Part shown: positions 1 through 7,828 of the stretch, piece after piece
Layout of the letters: each line of letters begins with the position of its first letter
How positions within the stretch are numbered: the stretch's first letter is position 1
From: DAOSVX01 sp964447275
GTDB taxonomy: Bacteria; Bacillota_I; Bacilli_A; RF39; UBA660
Direction of reading: 5' to 3'
Assembly (NCBI GenBank): GCA_964447275.1
Contig: CAYURI010000009.1
Coordinates: 1-33,478 of the forward strand
Length of the DNA stretch: 33,478 nt
Translations under genes and position numbers: made by a program
Notes under the pieces: generated by a model
Told to the model about the DNA's origin: nothing
The model's input: only the letters and a program-made list of their open reading frames with translations
Database searches by the model: none

Positions 1-20
1 AATTAGAAAGAGGGTTTAAT

Positions 21-965
21 ATGATATACTTTGAGAAACCAGAATATAAGATTGCTGAGAAAGTTGAAAGCAATCATTATGCAAGATTTGAATTAGAACC
101 ACTAGAAAGAGGCTTTGGTATTACTATTGGTAATGCATTAAGAAGAATAATGTTATCAAATATGCCAGGCTCAGCTATTACGTCAGTAAAAATTGATGGG
201 GTTTTACACGAATTCCAAAAAATTGATGGTGTAAGAGAAGATGTTACTAGTATTGTTCTAGCTTTAAAAAGCGTTGTTATTAAAAATCATTCTAATGAAA
301 ACAAAGTTTTAAGATTATCAGTATCTAAAGAAGGACCAGTATTAGCTGGCGACATTGAAAAAGATGCTGAAATTGAAATTGTTAATCCAGATTTAGTTAT
401 TGCTAACCTTGTAAAAGGTGGATCATTAACAATGGAAATGACAGTGGGAAGTGGTAGAGGCTATGTAGACTCTAAAGAAAACCAAAAACTATTGGGTGAA
501 TCAAAAGTTGGTGTTATTGCCATTGACTCATTATATTCTCCAATTGAAAGAGTAAGCTGTGAAACAGAAAGTACTCGTGTTGGTCAAAATGAAAACTATG
601 ATAAATTAATCATGCATGTTTATACAAATGGTTCAATTACTCCTGAAGAAGCTATGGCTTTATCAGCTAAGATCATGATTGAACATTTAAATATTGTTGC
701 AGATTTAAATGAAATTAGTAATCAAAATAGTTTAATGACTGAAAAACCAGTTGATGGCATTGCTAAAACTTTAGAAACACCAATTGAAGAAATTGAATTC
801 TCAGTTCGTGCTTATAATTGTTTAAAAAGAGCTGGTGTTCATACTATTCAAGATTTAGTTAATAAGAAAGAAACTGAAGTAACAAAAATACGTAATTTAG
901 GTAAAAAGTCTTTAAAAGAAGTAATTGATAAAGTTCATGAAATCGGCTTAGAATTTAAAGATTAA
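21..965 (+). CDS. rpoA: DNA-directed RNA polymerase subunit alpha
   Basis: Alpha subunit of RNA polymerase, 314 aa, the usual bacterial length. It dimerises to start core enzyme assembly, and its C-terminal domain contacts UP elements and activators. The N-terminal domain (about residues 1-230) holds the conserved LERGFGITIGNALRRIMLSN segment near residue 27. The C-terminal domain (about 245-314) has the helix-hairpin-helix pattern with the SVRAYNCLKRAGVHTIQDL and IRNLGKKSLKEV segments. The start is set by an AAAGAGGG ribosome site just upstream. rplQ follows after 11 nt, the conserved order at the end of the large ribosomal protein operon, whose earlier genes lie outside the window. Nothing looks broken. 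Identification is secure. Confidence 0.99.
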   Translation: MIYFEKPEYKIAEKVESNHYARFELEPLERGFGITIGNALRRIMLSNMPGSAITSVKIDGVLHEFQKIDGVREDVTSIVLALKSVVIKNHSNENKVLRLSVSKEGPVLAGDIEKDAEIEIVNPDLVIANLVKGGSLTMEMTVGSGRGYVDSKENQKLLGESKVGVIAIDSLYSPIERVSCETESTRVGQNENYDKLIMHVYTNGSITPEEAMALSAKIMIEHLNIVADLNEISNQNSLMTEKPVDGIAKTLETPIEEIEFSVRAYNCLKRAGVHTIQDLVNKKETEVTKIRNLGKKSLKEVIDKVHEIGLEFKD

Positions 966-976
966 GGAGGAGAAAT

Positions 977-1315
977 ATGTATCGTAAATTAGGAAGAGAA
1001 ACTCGTAAAAGAAGAAGCATTTTAGCCTCTTTAACTAAAGATGTTTTAATCACAGGTCATGTTGTTACAACTGAAGCAAGAGCTAAAGAAGTAAGAAAAT
1101 TTGTTGATCGCATGATTACTTATGGTAAAGATGGATCATTAGTAGCAAGAAGAAAAGCTTTAGCTTTCTTACATAATGACTCTGATTTAGTTAAAAAAAC
1201 ATTTGATGAAATAGCACCAAAATACAAAGATCGTGATGGTGGCTATACAAGAATCATTAAAATGCAGGAACGTATTGGTGATGATGCTTTAGAAGTAAGA
1301 TTAGAATTAGTTTAA
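977..1315 (+). CDS. rplQ: 50S ribosomal protein L17
   Basis: L17 of the large ribosomal subunit, 112 aa, a normal length for the bacterial short form. The N-terminus carries the family signature: RKLGRETRKRRSILASLTKD, then a TTEARAKEVRKFVDRMITYGK stretch. A strong AAGGAGGAG ribosome site overlaps the rpoA stop codon, so the two genes are co-transcribed and probably translationally coupled. An intrinsic terminator begins inside the last codons and uses the stop codon as part of its loop. Operons with this order often continue into ECF transporter genes in Bacillota; here the operon ends at rplQ. Confidence 0.99.
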   Translation: MYRKLGRETRKRRSILASLTKDVLITGHVVTTEARAKEVRKFVDRMITYGKDGSLVARRKALAFLHNDSDLVKKTFDEIAPKYKDRDGGYTRIIKMQERIGDDALEVRLELV

Positions 1316-1331
1316 AACTAGTTCTTTTTTT
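1304..1331 (+). terminator. intrinsic terminator of the rpoA-rplQ operon
   Basis: Arms GAATTAG (1304-1310) and CTAGTTC (1318-1324) pair with one G-U wobble around a 7-nt loop, followed by seven T. The 5' arm and loop lie inside rplQ, and the stop codon TAA (1313-1315) is in the loop. Confidence 0.85.
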
Positions 1332-1342
1332 ATTACTTAATA

Positions 1343-1372
1343 TTTACTTTATAGGCCTTTATATGCTAAAAT
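1343..1372 (+). promoter_or_regulatory. promoter of the coiled-coil/rubrerythrin operon
   Basis: TTTACT (1343-1348), 18-nt spacer, TAAAAT (1367-1372) preceded by TGC, making an extended -10. Transcription would begin near 1379. That lies downstream of the ATG at 1377, which argues for the TTG start at 1404 in the next gene. Confidence 0.7.
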
Positions 1373-1403
1373 AATAATGAATAAGAATAAGGATGTGGTA
1401 CTT

Positions 1404-3383
1404 TTGAGAAACCCAAATATAATGTTAAAATTAATAGCTGACTTATTAGAAAAAGCCATGAATAAAATAACTGCTGAATATCGTGAAGAACAATTAAAAG
1501 CAGTTAAACTTGAATTAGAAGCAAAGACAGCTGAATTAGCGTCTTTAAGAGAAGCAGAAAAAGGCCAAACATATACTGATGATGAAGCAAGAAGATATGG
1601 TGAAGTAAGAATAAAAAATATTACTGATATTTTAATACCAGCTTTGAAAGCTGATTTAGAAACTTTAGAGGCTAAATCAGATACTAACGATGCTTACCTT
1701 GAAAGCGTTGATAGATTACAGTTACAAGCGTTAGAAAGAATTGAAACATTAAAGCTAAATATGAATGAACTAAGAAAAGCATCTGAGGAACGTACGGGAG
1801 AGTTTCAAGCATTAATTAATGATGAAATAGCTAAAATAGCATTAGAAATAGAAAAAATCGAATCAGAGCTGGAGAGCTATACAGAAATGTTAGCAGAATC
1901 AATAATTAAGAAAGCGGAATTAACTGCAAATAGTGCTAACGCAAAAAAAGCAATAATTAGTTTAGAAAGCGAATTAACAGAATTATCTAAAACTGGTAAA
2001 TTTATAAGTTTTAAAAAAGTAATTTCTAAAGCCAAAGAAGATGAATTGGCAGAATCAGTAGATGCTTTAAAGAAAAGAAAAAAATTATTAGATACTAAGC
2101 CAGAACTATTGGCAGAGGATTTAACAACATTAGTAAAAAATGGCGCTACTGAAGATGAAATAAAAGAAAAACTGGCAATTCTAAAAACTCTTGCGGGTGA
2201 AGTTAAAATTAATCTTAGTGCTATGCCAAAGTTGGGTTTTGTAGCAGTCCCTTCAAAGCAAACAGTTGGCGAATTAAATAATCAAGCTAGTTTTTATAAA
2301 AGTAATGCCCTAAATTTACAACAAAATGCTATTAATAATACAAACCTTATTTCTAAAATGGTAGCAGGGATAATTCATTATATGAAATTAATAAATATGG
2401 CTAGAATAGTAAAAGCTCAACTATCTAAAGACTTACAAACATTTGAAAAAGAATTCACTAAATTACCTGTAATCAGAGCTAATATAAAGAAAGTTGAAGA
2501 AACGATTGCTAGATTAGAAACAGTAAAAATCGCAATGTTGAAAACTTTAGAAGAAACAGTTACTTATAATAAAGCAAATGCTGTTAAGCAATGTTCTTCA
2601 AACTTTATGGAATCTCAAGCTATAATGGGCTTGTCACAATTAGAAAGCAAAAATCCCAATCCATCTGCTATTAATTTAGAAAACTTAATGATAATGGAAA
2701 CTCTATTAAGTGGAGCATATCAATTACTTGGTAAGGAAACGATTGATGAACCAATAGAAGAGTTGGGGTTCAGTGATGAATTAGAAAGCGGAGAAACATA
2801 TAGTATTACTTCCAATACTGAATTAAAATCAGGACAAGTGGAAGACTTAAGCTCAATTAATCCTAACTCTTTAGGCAAAGAAGAGGCAGTTACTTTAGAA
2901 CCTGTAAGGCTAACAACTTTGGCTGAAGAAACAGAACCTATTTTGCCATTGCAGATTGAAGATCAAGCTGAAACTCCATCATTACCAGATATGATGGGGT
3001 CTAATGCTGACGAGGACAATAAAGAAGAACCAAAGGGGCGTAGTATAGAGCCGCTGGATTTAGCTGTTCCTTTACCACCTGTTTCGACACCAGAGCATCC
3101 AATAAGTCCTGCTTCAGTATATTTAGGCAACTTACCAAAAAAAACCTATGAAGAAAGCAAAAAAAGTAATATAGAACCCTTAGATTTAACTATCTCTCCA
3201 CTACCTGTTTCAACACCAGAACATCCAATATATCCTGCTTCAGCAATGTATGATGGGAAGGTAAGGCTAGTTAGTCCTGATCCAAGAGTAATAAAAAGTA
3301 AACCAGTTACAGCGAACGGAGATATAATAGCATATGCTTATGCTAGTTACATGTCTCAGAGAGGAGCGTTAAAGAGAGTATGA
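1404..3383 (+). CDS. large cytoplasmic coiled-coil protein with a Pro-rich repeated tail, function unknown
   Basis: About 659 aa; I do not recognise the family. No signal peptide or membrane segment is visible. Roughly the first 410 residues are Lys/Glu/Leu-rich with heptad-like spacing, predicted long coiled coil. Residues from about 440 on are acidic and disordered. They contain a 24-residue proline-rich unit twice (3045-3116 and 3171-3242, 18 of 24 identical), beginning IEPLDL and sharing PVSTPEHPI and PAS. The tail ends in a short Tyr/Ala-rich, basic segment. Start: the open frame extends to an ATG at 1377, but the promoter's expected start site is near 1379. The TTG at 1404 has an AAGGA (1389-1393) 10 nt upstream, so I prefer TTG. 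The stop overlaps the next gene by 4 nt (ATGA). A scaffold-like role is a guess. Confidence 0.75.
   Translation: MRNPNIMLKLIADLLEKAMNKITAEYREEQLKAVKLELEAKTAELASLREAEKGQTYTDDEARRYGEVRIKNITDILIPALKADLETLEAKSDTNDAYLESVDRLQLQALERIETLKLNMNELRKASEERTGEFQALINDEIAKIALEIEKIESELESYTEMLAESIIKKAELTANSANAKKAIISLESELTELSKTGKFISFKKVISKAKEDELAESVDALKKRKKLLDTKPELLAEDLTTLVKNGATEDEIKEKLAILKTLAGEVKINLSAMPKLGFVAVPSKQTVGELNNQASFYKSNALNLQQNAINNTNLISKMVAGIIHYMKLINMARIVKAQLSKDLQTFEKEFTKLPVIRANIKKVEETIARLETVKIAMLKTLEETVTYNKANAVKQCSSNFMESQAIMGLSQLESKNPNPSAINLENLMIMETLLSGAYQLLGKETIDEPIEELGFSDELESGETYSITSNTELKSGQVEDLSSINPNSLGKEEAVTLEPVRLTTLAEETEPILPLQIEDQAETPSLPDMMGSNADEDNKEEPKGRSIEPLDLAVPLPPVSTPEHPISPASVYLGNLPKKTYEESKKSNIEPLDLTISPLPVSTPEHPIYPASAMYDGKVRLVSPDPRVIKSKPVTANGDIIAYAYASYMSQRGALKRV
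3045..3242 (+). repeat. two-copy 24-codon proline-rich repeat within the coiled-coil gene
   Basis: Copies at 3045-3116 and 3171-3242 lie 126 nt apart in the same frame and encode the same pattern (IEPLDL, then PVSTPEHPI, then PAS). Synonymous differences show purifying selection at protein level rather than a recent DNA duplication. Confidence 0.85.
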
Positions 3384-3631
3384 AAGTAGGAAAAAATCAA
3401 TTAGTAACATTAGATGATGGTAAGAAGTATATAATTACAGAAGAAAAAGTATTTGAAAATAATAAGTTTTATCTTCTTGCTGGTGTATTAGAAGATGAAA
3501 GCGACTTGAATAATGAATTTCAAGTAGCTAGAGAAGTGATATTTGAGGGCGATACCTATTTAGAAGAAGTAGATGACCAAGAATTACTAAATAAAATATT
3601 ACCTTTATTTGATCAAAAGGAAGGTGAATAA
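3380..3631 (+). CDS. small acidic DUF1292-like protein
   Basis: 83 aa, acidic, with no signal or membrane segment. The pattern of a short beta-rich start (VTLDDGKKYIITEE), an ENNKFYLLAGV strand and an acidic helical end resembles the DUF1292 (YrzB-like) family of Bacillota, whose role is not established. I hold that assignment loosely because the protein is short. Its ATG overlaps the TGA of the coiled-coil gene (ATGA at 3380-3383), implying coupled translation and perhaps a physical partnership. A GAGGAG ribosome site lies about 12 nt upstream. Rubrerythrin starts one base after its stop. Confidence 0.75.
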   Translation: MKVGKNQLVTLDDGKKYIITEEKVFENNKFYLLAGVLEDESDLNNEFQVAREVIFEGDTYLEEVDDQELLNKILPLFDQKEGE

Positions 3632-3632
3632 T

Positions 3633-4172
3633 ATGGAATTAAAAGGAAGCAAGACTGAAGCTAATTTAATGACAGCTTTTGCTGGTGAGAGCCAAGCAAG
3701 AAATAAGTATACTTATTATGCATCTAAAGCGAGAAAAGAAGGTTATGAACAAATAGCAGCTATTTTTGAAGAGACTGCTAATAATGAAAAAGAACATGCT
3801 AAATTATGGTTTAAAGCTCTTCATAATAATGATGTCCCTAATACAATTACAAATTTACAAGACGCCGCTAATGGTGAAAAGTATGAATGGACAACTATGT
3901 ATCAAAACTTTGCAGAGGAAGCAAGAGCTGAAGGATTTGAAGATTTAGCTAAGCTATTTACTGATGCTGGTGAAGTAGAAAAAAGCCATGAAGAAAGATA
4001 TTTAAAACTACTTGCTAATATTAATGAAAACTTAGTATTTAAACGTGGTGAAGAAGTAGTATGGATCTGCCGTAATTGTGGTCATATCTATATTGGCAAA
4101 GAAGCACCTCTAGTATGTCCTTTATGTAGTCATCCACAGAGTTTTCAAGAATTAAGAGCAACAAATTATTAA
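3633..4172 (+). CDS. rbr: rubrerythrin
   Basis: Non-haem di-iron peroxidase that reduces hydrogen peroxide in anaerobes and microaerophiles, 179 aa. The N-terminal four-helix ferritin-like domain carries the expected ligands: E19 in AGESQAR, the EETANNEKEH stretch (46-55), E95/E96 in FAEEARAEG and the EVEKSHEERY stretch (114-123). A C-terminal rubredoxin-like domain has C146, C149, C162 and C165 as two CxxC pairs. The frame is open further upstream, but AAGGAAGGTG directly before the ATG at 3633 sets the start. The gene begins one base after the DUF1292-like gene, so it is co-transcribed with the coiled-coil pair. A terminator follows at once. Confidence 0.96.
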   Translation: MELKGSKTEANLMTAFAGESQARNKYTYYASKARKEGYEQIAAIFEETANNEKEHAKLWFKALHNNDVPNTITNLQDAANGEKYEWTTMYQNFAEEARAEGFEDLAKLFTDAGEVEKSHEERYLKLLANINENLVFKRGEEVVWICRNCGHIYIGKEAPLVCPLCSHPQSFQELRATNY

Positions 4173-4197
4173 AAGAAAGTTAATCTTTCTTTTTTTA
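4171..4197 (+). terminator. intrinsic terminator after rubrerythrin
   Basis: AAAAGAAAG (4171-4179) pairs with CTTTCTTTT (4185-4193) around a TTAAT loop, leading into a T-rich tract. The T-tract occupies the -35 position of the pheS T-box promoter. Confidence 0.8.
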
Positions 4198-4204
4198 TTT
4201 TTTA

Positions 4205-4213
4205 TGATATACT
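4205..4213 (+). promoter_or_regulatory. extended -10 promoter of the pheST T-box transcript
   Basis: TGATATACT: TG, one base, then TATACT (4208-4213). No convincing -35; the preceding terminator T-tract lies there. Transcription would begin near 4220, just before the T-box stem I. Confidence 0.6.
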
Positions 4214-4233
4214 ATATTCAGTAAAACAAAGAA

Positions 4234-4430
4234 AACAAACTTAAGTAGTTAATTTTTGTTCTTATTAGAGAAAAGATATATAGCTGAAAGTATCTTTAGA
4301 TAAAGAAATTAATGAAATTCAATTGTTGGAGTTATACTCGCGATTAAAGCGTTATTTATATGAAGAGCAAGAATTCCTTGAATTTGGGTGGTACCGCGGA
4401 TTATATTCGTCCCAATTAGAGGATTTTTTT
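4234..4430 (+). promoter_or_regulatory. T-box riboswitch (tRNA-Phe sensing) for pheST
   Basis: The leader senses uncharged tRNA-Phe. The T-box core GGTGGTACCGCG is at 4387-4398. The antiterminator is complete: A1 TTGGG (4384-4388) with CCCAA (4411-4415), bulge TGGTACC (4389-4395), and A2 GCGGA (4396-4400) with TTCGT (4406-4410). In stem I, AACAA (4234-4238) pairs with TTGTT (4323-4327) and TTAATTT (4249-4255) with AAATTAA (4306-4312). Between these helices lie an AGTA motif (4244-4247) on the 5' side and TTC (4318-4320), a Phe codon, on the 3' side in the specifier position. The distal hairpin AAAGATA/TATCTTT holds a GCTG box. Seven T at 4424-4430 mark the attenuation point. The terminator arm is unusual; see findings. 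Confidence 0.93.
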
Positions 4431-4442
4431 AATGGAGGAATT

Positions 4443-5450
4443 ATGAAAGACAAATTAAAAAACATTGTTAATGAATTTGTAGAAGCGGTAAGAGAAGCAA
4501 AAAAAGAAGCTGATGTATTTAATGTGAAAGCTAAATACTTAGGTAAAAAAAGTGACTTGTTTAGTTTAATTGCCGATTTAAAAAATATGTCAAATGAAGA
4601 AAGAAAAGAATTTGGCAGTGTTTTAAATAATATCAAAAAAGATATGGAAGAAAAAATTAATCGCCGTTTGGAAGAATTAAATAACGAAAATAACGTTGCT
4701 TTTGACGATACCCTACCAATTAAAAAAGAATTAGGTTCATTACACCCAGTAACAATTGTTGCTAAAGAAGTAACTGATATTTTAAAAAGCATGGGCTTTA
4801 TTATTATGGATGGCTTTGAAATGGAAAGCGATTATTATAACTTTGAAGCTTTAAATATTCCTAAGAATCATCCGGCTCGTGATATGCAAGATACTTATTA
4901 TTTGGATAACGATATGTTGCTTCGTACTCATACATCACCTAATCAAGTAAGAGCTATGGAAGAATTTGGTGCACCACTTAGAATATGTGCTCCAGGTAGA
5001 TGTTTTAGAAATGAAGATGTTGATCATTCTCATGAAAATACTTTCTTCCAATTAGAAGGTATGGTTATTGATGAAAATATTTCAATTGGGAATTTAATTT
5101 ATGTTATGGAGGGGCTTTTAAAAGCGGTGTTTAAGCAAGATGTTTCAGTAAGGCTTCGCCCAGGGTTCTTCCCATTTGTTGAGCCAGGGTTTGAACTTGA
5201 TTGTTCATGTTTAATATGTGGTGGTAAAGGATGCCCTACTTGTAAAGGTAGTGGCTGGTTAGAACTATGTCCTTGCGGCATGGTTCATCCTAAAGTATTA
5301 GAAATGGGTCATATTGATACTAAAAAGTATAATGGTTTTGCTTTTGGTCTTGGCTTAACAAGACTTGCTATGATGAAATATAAAGTAGATGATATAAGAG
5401 CATTAAACTCTGGGGATATTAGAAAAATATCCGAGTTTAATATAGAATAG
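4443..5450 (+). CDS. pheS: phenylalanine-tRNA ligase subunit alpha
   Basis: Catalytic alpha subunit of the alpha2-beta2 phenylalanyl-tRNA synthetase, 335 aa, near the usual length. An N-terminal coiled-coil tRNA-binding arm (about 1-85) precedes the class II core, which has motif 2 (CFRNEDVDHSHENTFFQLEG), a cysteine-rich GGKGCPTCKGSG segment typical of Bacillota PheS, and motif 3 (GFAFGLGLTRLAMMKY). The open frame continues upstream through the T-box, but the ATG at 4443 has a GGAGG (4434-4438) and matches the family N-terminus. pheT follows after 10 nt. Expression should rise when charged tRNA-Phe is scarce. Confidence 0.98.
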   Translation: MKDKLKNIVNEFVEAVREAKKEADVFNVKAKYLGKKSDLFSLIADLKNMSNEERKEFGSVLNNIKKDMEEKINRRLEELNNENNVAFDDTLPIKKELGSLHPVTIVAKEVTDILKSMGFIIMDGFEMESDYYNFEALNIPKNHPARDMQDTYYLDNDMLLRTHTSPNQVRAMEEFGAPLRICAPGRCFRNEDVDHSHENTFFQLEGMVIDENISIGNLIYVMEGLLKAVFKQDVSVRLRPGFFPFVEPGFELDCSCLICGGKGCPTCKGSGWLELCPCGMVHPKVLEMGHIDTKKYNGFAFGLGLTRLAMMKYKVDDIRALNSGDIRKISEFNIE

Positions 5451-5460
5451 GGGTAAGACA

Positions 5461-7794
5461 ATGAGAATATCTTGTAATGCATTAAAGAAATATCTTGATA
5501 ATAGTGATAAAATTGATTTCTTAAAAATATGGGATACTTTTACAATCAGGACTGCTGAAGTAGAAGGTATTGAAATAAAAGGCGAAGATGTTAAAGACGT
5601 TGTGGTTGGTGAAATAGTTGAATGTAATCCACATCCTAAAAAAGAGAAATACCATATTTTAAAAGTTGATAATGGGGAACATATCGTTGATATTTTATGT
5701 GGCGCTCCTAATGTCAAAAAAGGCTTAAAAGTACCAATTGTTAAAGTTGGTGGGATGGTTTGCGGGATCACGATTGAACCAAGAGAAATTGCTGGAGTAA
5801 TGTCTTATGGTATGCTTTGTAGCGGTAGGGAACTAGGTATTAGCGATAACCATGAGGGCATACTTGAATTGCCAGATGATTATTTAGTTGGTAAAAGTAT
5901 TTTTGATTATATTCCAATTAAAGATATTATTGTTGAAATTGATAATAAATCTTTAACTAATCGTCCTGATTTATGGGGTCATTATGGTATCGCTAGAGAA
6001 ATTGCAGCGATAACTGGTCATGCTTTGTTAGAACTACCGGTTCTAGAACTTCCCAAAGAAGGCAAAAAACTAGACATTGTTGTTCATAAAACTGATTTGT
6101 GCCCAAGATATACTAGTATTAAGATTGGTAATGTAACAAAAAAGCTAACACCTTTTGATATTCAAACAGCTTTATACTATACTGGCTCTAGAAGCATTTC
6201 TTTGCTAGTAGACTTAACAAACTATCTAATGCTAGAATTAGGCCAACCAATGCACGCTTTTGATGCTAGGAAGGTAGAAAGCATTGAAATAGGCCTTGCT
6301 AGTAACGATGATAGATTTACTACTTTAGATGGTATAGAAAGAACACTATCTAATGAAGATTTAATGATTAAGAAAAACAATAAATATTTTGCTATTGCTG
6401 GCGTTATGGGTGGCTTAGAAACTGAAATTGAAGATGATACCAAAACATTTATATTAGAAAGTGCCAACTTTAATGCTTATGCGATTAGAAAAACCTCAAT
6501 AAGATTAGGATTACGTACTGATGCCAGTGCTCATTATGAAAAGTCTTTAGATCCTAATATGACTATTTTAGCTATAGAAAGATTTGCTTATTTATTAAAA
6601 ATGATTGATGATAGTATTGTCTTTGAGTCAAGAGTAACAGACATTTATCCAACACCATTAAAAGAAATAAAAATAAAATTAACTAAAGAAACTTTAAAGA
6701 GAAATATTAATGTTGATTTGTCTGATCAAACTATTAAAGACATCTTAGAATCATTAACATTTAAAGTTAAAATATTAAAAGATGGTTTTGAAGTAATAGT
6801 ACCAACTTATAGAGCTACTAAAGATATTTCTTTAGAAGCAGATTTAATTGAAGAAATAGCAAGAATATATGGCTATGAAAATATTTCTAAAGAACCATTA
6901 AAAGTTAATTTGACTTTTGATGAAGTAAAAACTAATTACCAATTATATTATGATATTAAAAGATTACTAGCAACTAGATATAATATGAATGAAGTACATA
7001 GTTATTTATGGTATAAAACCTCATTTCTAAATAAATTAGGTATTGAAAAAGATAATGTTAAACTACTTGGTAAAAAAGAAGACAATATTTTAAGAGATGA
7101 TTTATCTTTAAGTTTATTAGAATATGCTTCTAATAATTTAAAAAATTATGATAATGTATCTTTATTTGAAATAGGCACTATTATCAAAAACAATCAAAAC
7201 AATCAAGTGCTATCATATGTACTATCTGATAATATGAATAGAATAGAAAGTGTTTATAATTTAACTAAAGAAGTATTAAATACTTTAACTAAAGTATTTA
7301 AAAATAAAGAAGTGATATTTAAAAGTACAAAATTAGATGCTATTTATGATGATAAACTATCTTGCGAAGTACTGCTAGATGATGTGGTAATTGGTTATAT
7401 TAAAGTAATAACAACCAATTATGCAGCTAAACTTGCTAAAAAGAAATGTTTTATAACTGGTGAAATTAATTTAGATGTATTTACTAAAATTGATAAACAA
7501 AAGATTTTATATACAGTAGTTAGTAAATACCCAGAAGTAAAACTAGATTATAGCATCATTATGAATAAGGAAGATAAGTATCTTAAACTAAAAACAATTC
7601 TTGATGGTTATAAAAACGATTTAGTTAGAAATTATGAATTAATTGATAAATATAATTCTGATAATGATATTAGGTATACCATTAGATATAGTCTTGGGTC
7701 AGATGAAAAAACTCTTGACCAAAAAGATTTAGATGAATTTAGAGATACTATTATAAAATATTTAAAAGATAATAAATTAGAAATAGTTCAATAA
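5461..7794 (+). CDS. pheT: phenylalanine-tRNA ligase subunit beta
   Basis: Beta subunit of phenylalanyl-tRNA synthetase, 777 aa, slightly shorter than the usual roughly 800. In order: EMAP/Trbp111-like tRNA-binding domain (about 40-150, with the VGEIVECNPHPKKEKYHILK segment), B3/B4 editing domain (about 210-370, with GQPMHAFDA), B5 domain (about 400-470), class II-like catalytic-fold core, and C-terminal ferredoxin-fold anticodon-binding domain (about 685-777, with SKYPEVKLDYSI and YTIRYSLGSDEKTL). The ribosome site GGGGTAAG is weak, so coupling to pheS probably helps. The stop runs into a bidirectional terminator shared with the convergent minus-strand operon. Confidence 0.98.
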   Translation: MRISCNALKKYLDNSDKIDFLKIWDTFTIRTAEVEGIEIKGEDVKDVVVGEIVECNPHPKKEKYHILKVDNGEHIVDILCGAPNVKKGLKVPIVKVGGMVCGITIEPREIAGVMSYGMLCSGRELGISDNHEGILELPDDYLVGKSIFDYIPIKDIIVEIDNKSLTNRPDLWGHYGIAREIAAITGHALLELPVLELPKEGKKLDIVVHKTDLCPRYTSIKIGNVTKKLTPFDIQTALYYTGSRSISLLVDLTNYLMLELGQPMHAFDARKVESIEIGLASNDDRFTTLDGIERTLSNEDLMIKKNNKYFAIAGVMGGLETEIEDDTKTFILESANFNAYAIRKTSIRLGLRTDASAHYEKSLDPNMTILAIERFAYLLKMIDDSIVFESRVTDIYPTPLKEIKIKLTKETLKRNINVDLSDQTIKDILESLTFKVKILKDGFEVIVPTYRATKDISLEADLIEEIARIYGYENISKEPLKVNLTFDEVKTNYQLYYDIKRLLATRYNMNEVHSYLWYKTSFLNKLGIEKDNVKLLGKKEDNILRDDLSLSLLEYASNNLKNYDNVSLFEIGTIIKNNQNNQVLSYVLSDNMNRIESVYNLTKEVLNTLTKVFKNKEVIFKSTKLDAIYDDKLSCEVLLDDVVIGYIKVITTNYAAKLAKKKCFITGEINLDVFTKIDKQKILYTVVSKYPEVKLDYSIIMNKEDKYLKLKTILDGYKNDLVRNYELIDKYNSDNDIRYTIRYSLGSDEKTLDQKDLDEFRDTIIKYLKDNKLEIVQ

Positions 7795-7795
7795 A

Positions 7796-7822
7796 AAAAG
7801 ATTCAACATTGTTGAATCTTTT
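7796..7822. terminator. bidirectional terminator between pheT and the minus-strand operon
   Basis: Perfect 12-bp stem AAAAGATTCAAC (7796-7807) and GTTGAATCTTTT (7811-7822) with an ATT loop. It is T-rich on the plus side and has a run of A before it that becomes a U-tract on the minus side, so it serves both convergent operons. Confidence 0.9.
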
Positions 7823-7828
7823 CTTTTA

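Noticed and set aside
4323..4442. Upstream extension of the pheS frame to a TTG at 4323
   Set aside because: It would translate the 3' part of the T-box. The ATG at 4443 has GGAGG and matches PheS N-termini.
4352..4792. Minus-strand open frame of 146 codons over the T-box and pheS
   Set aside because: Antisense to a certain gene, low complexity and no start signals.
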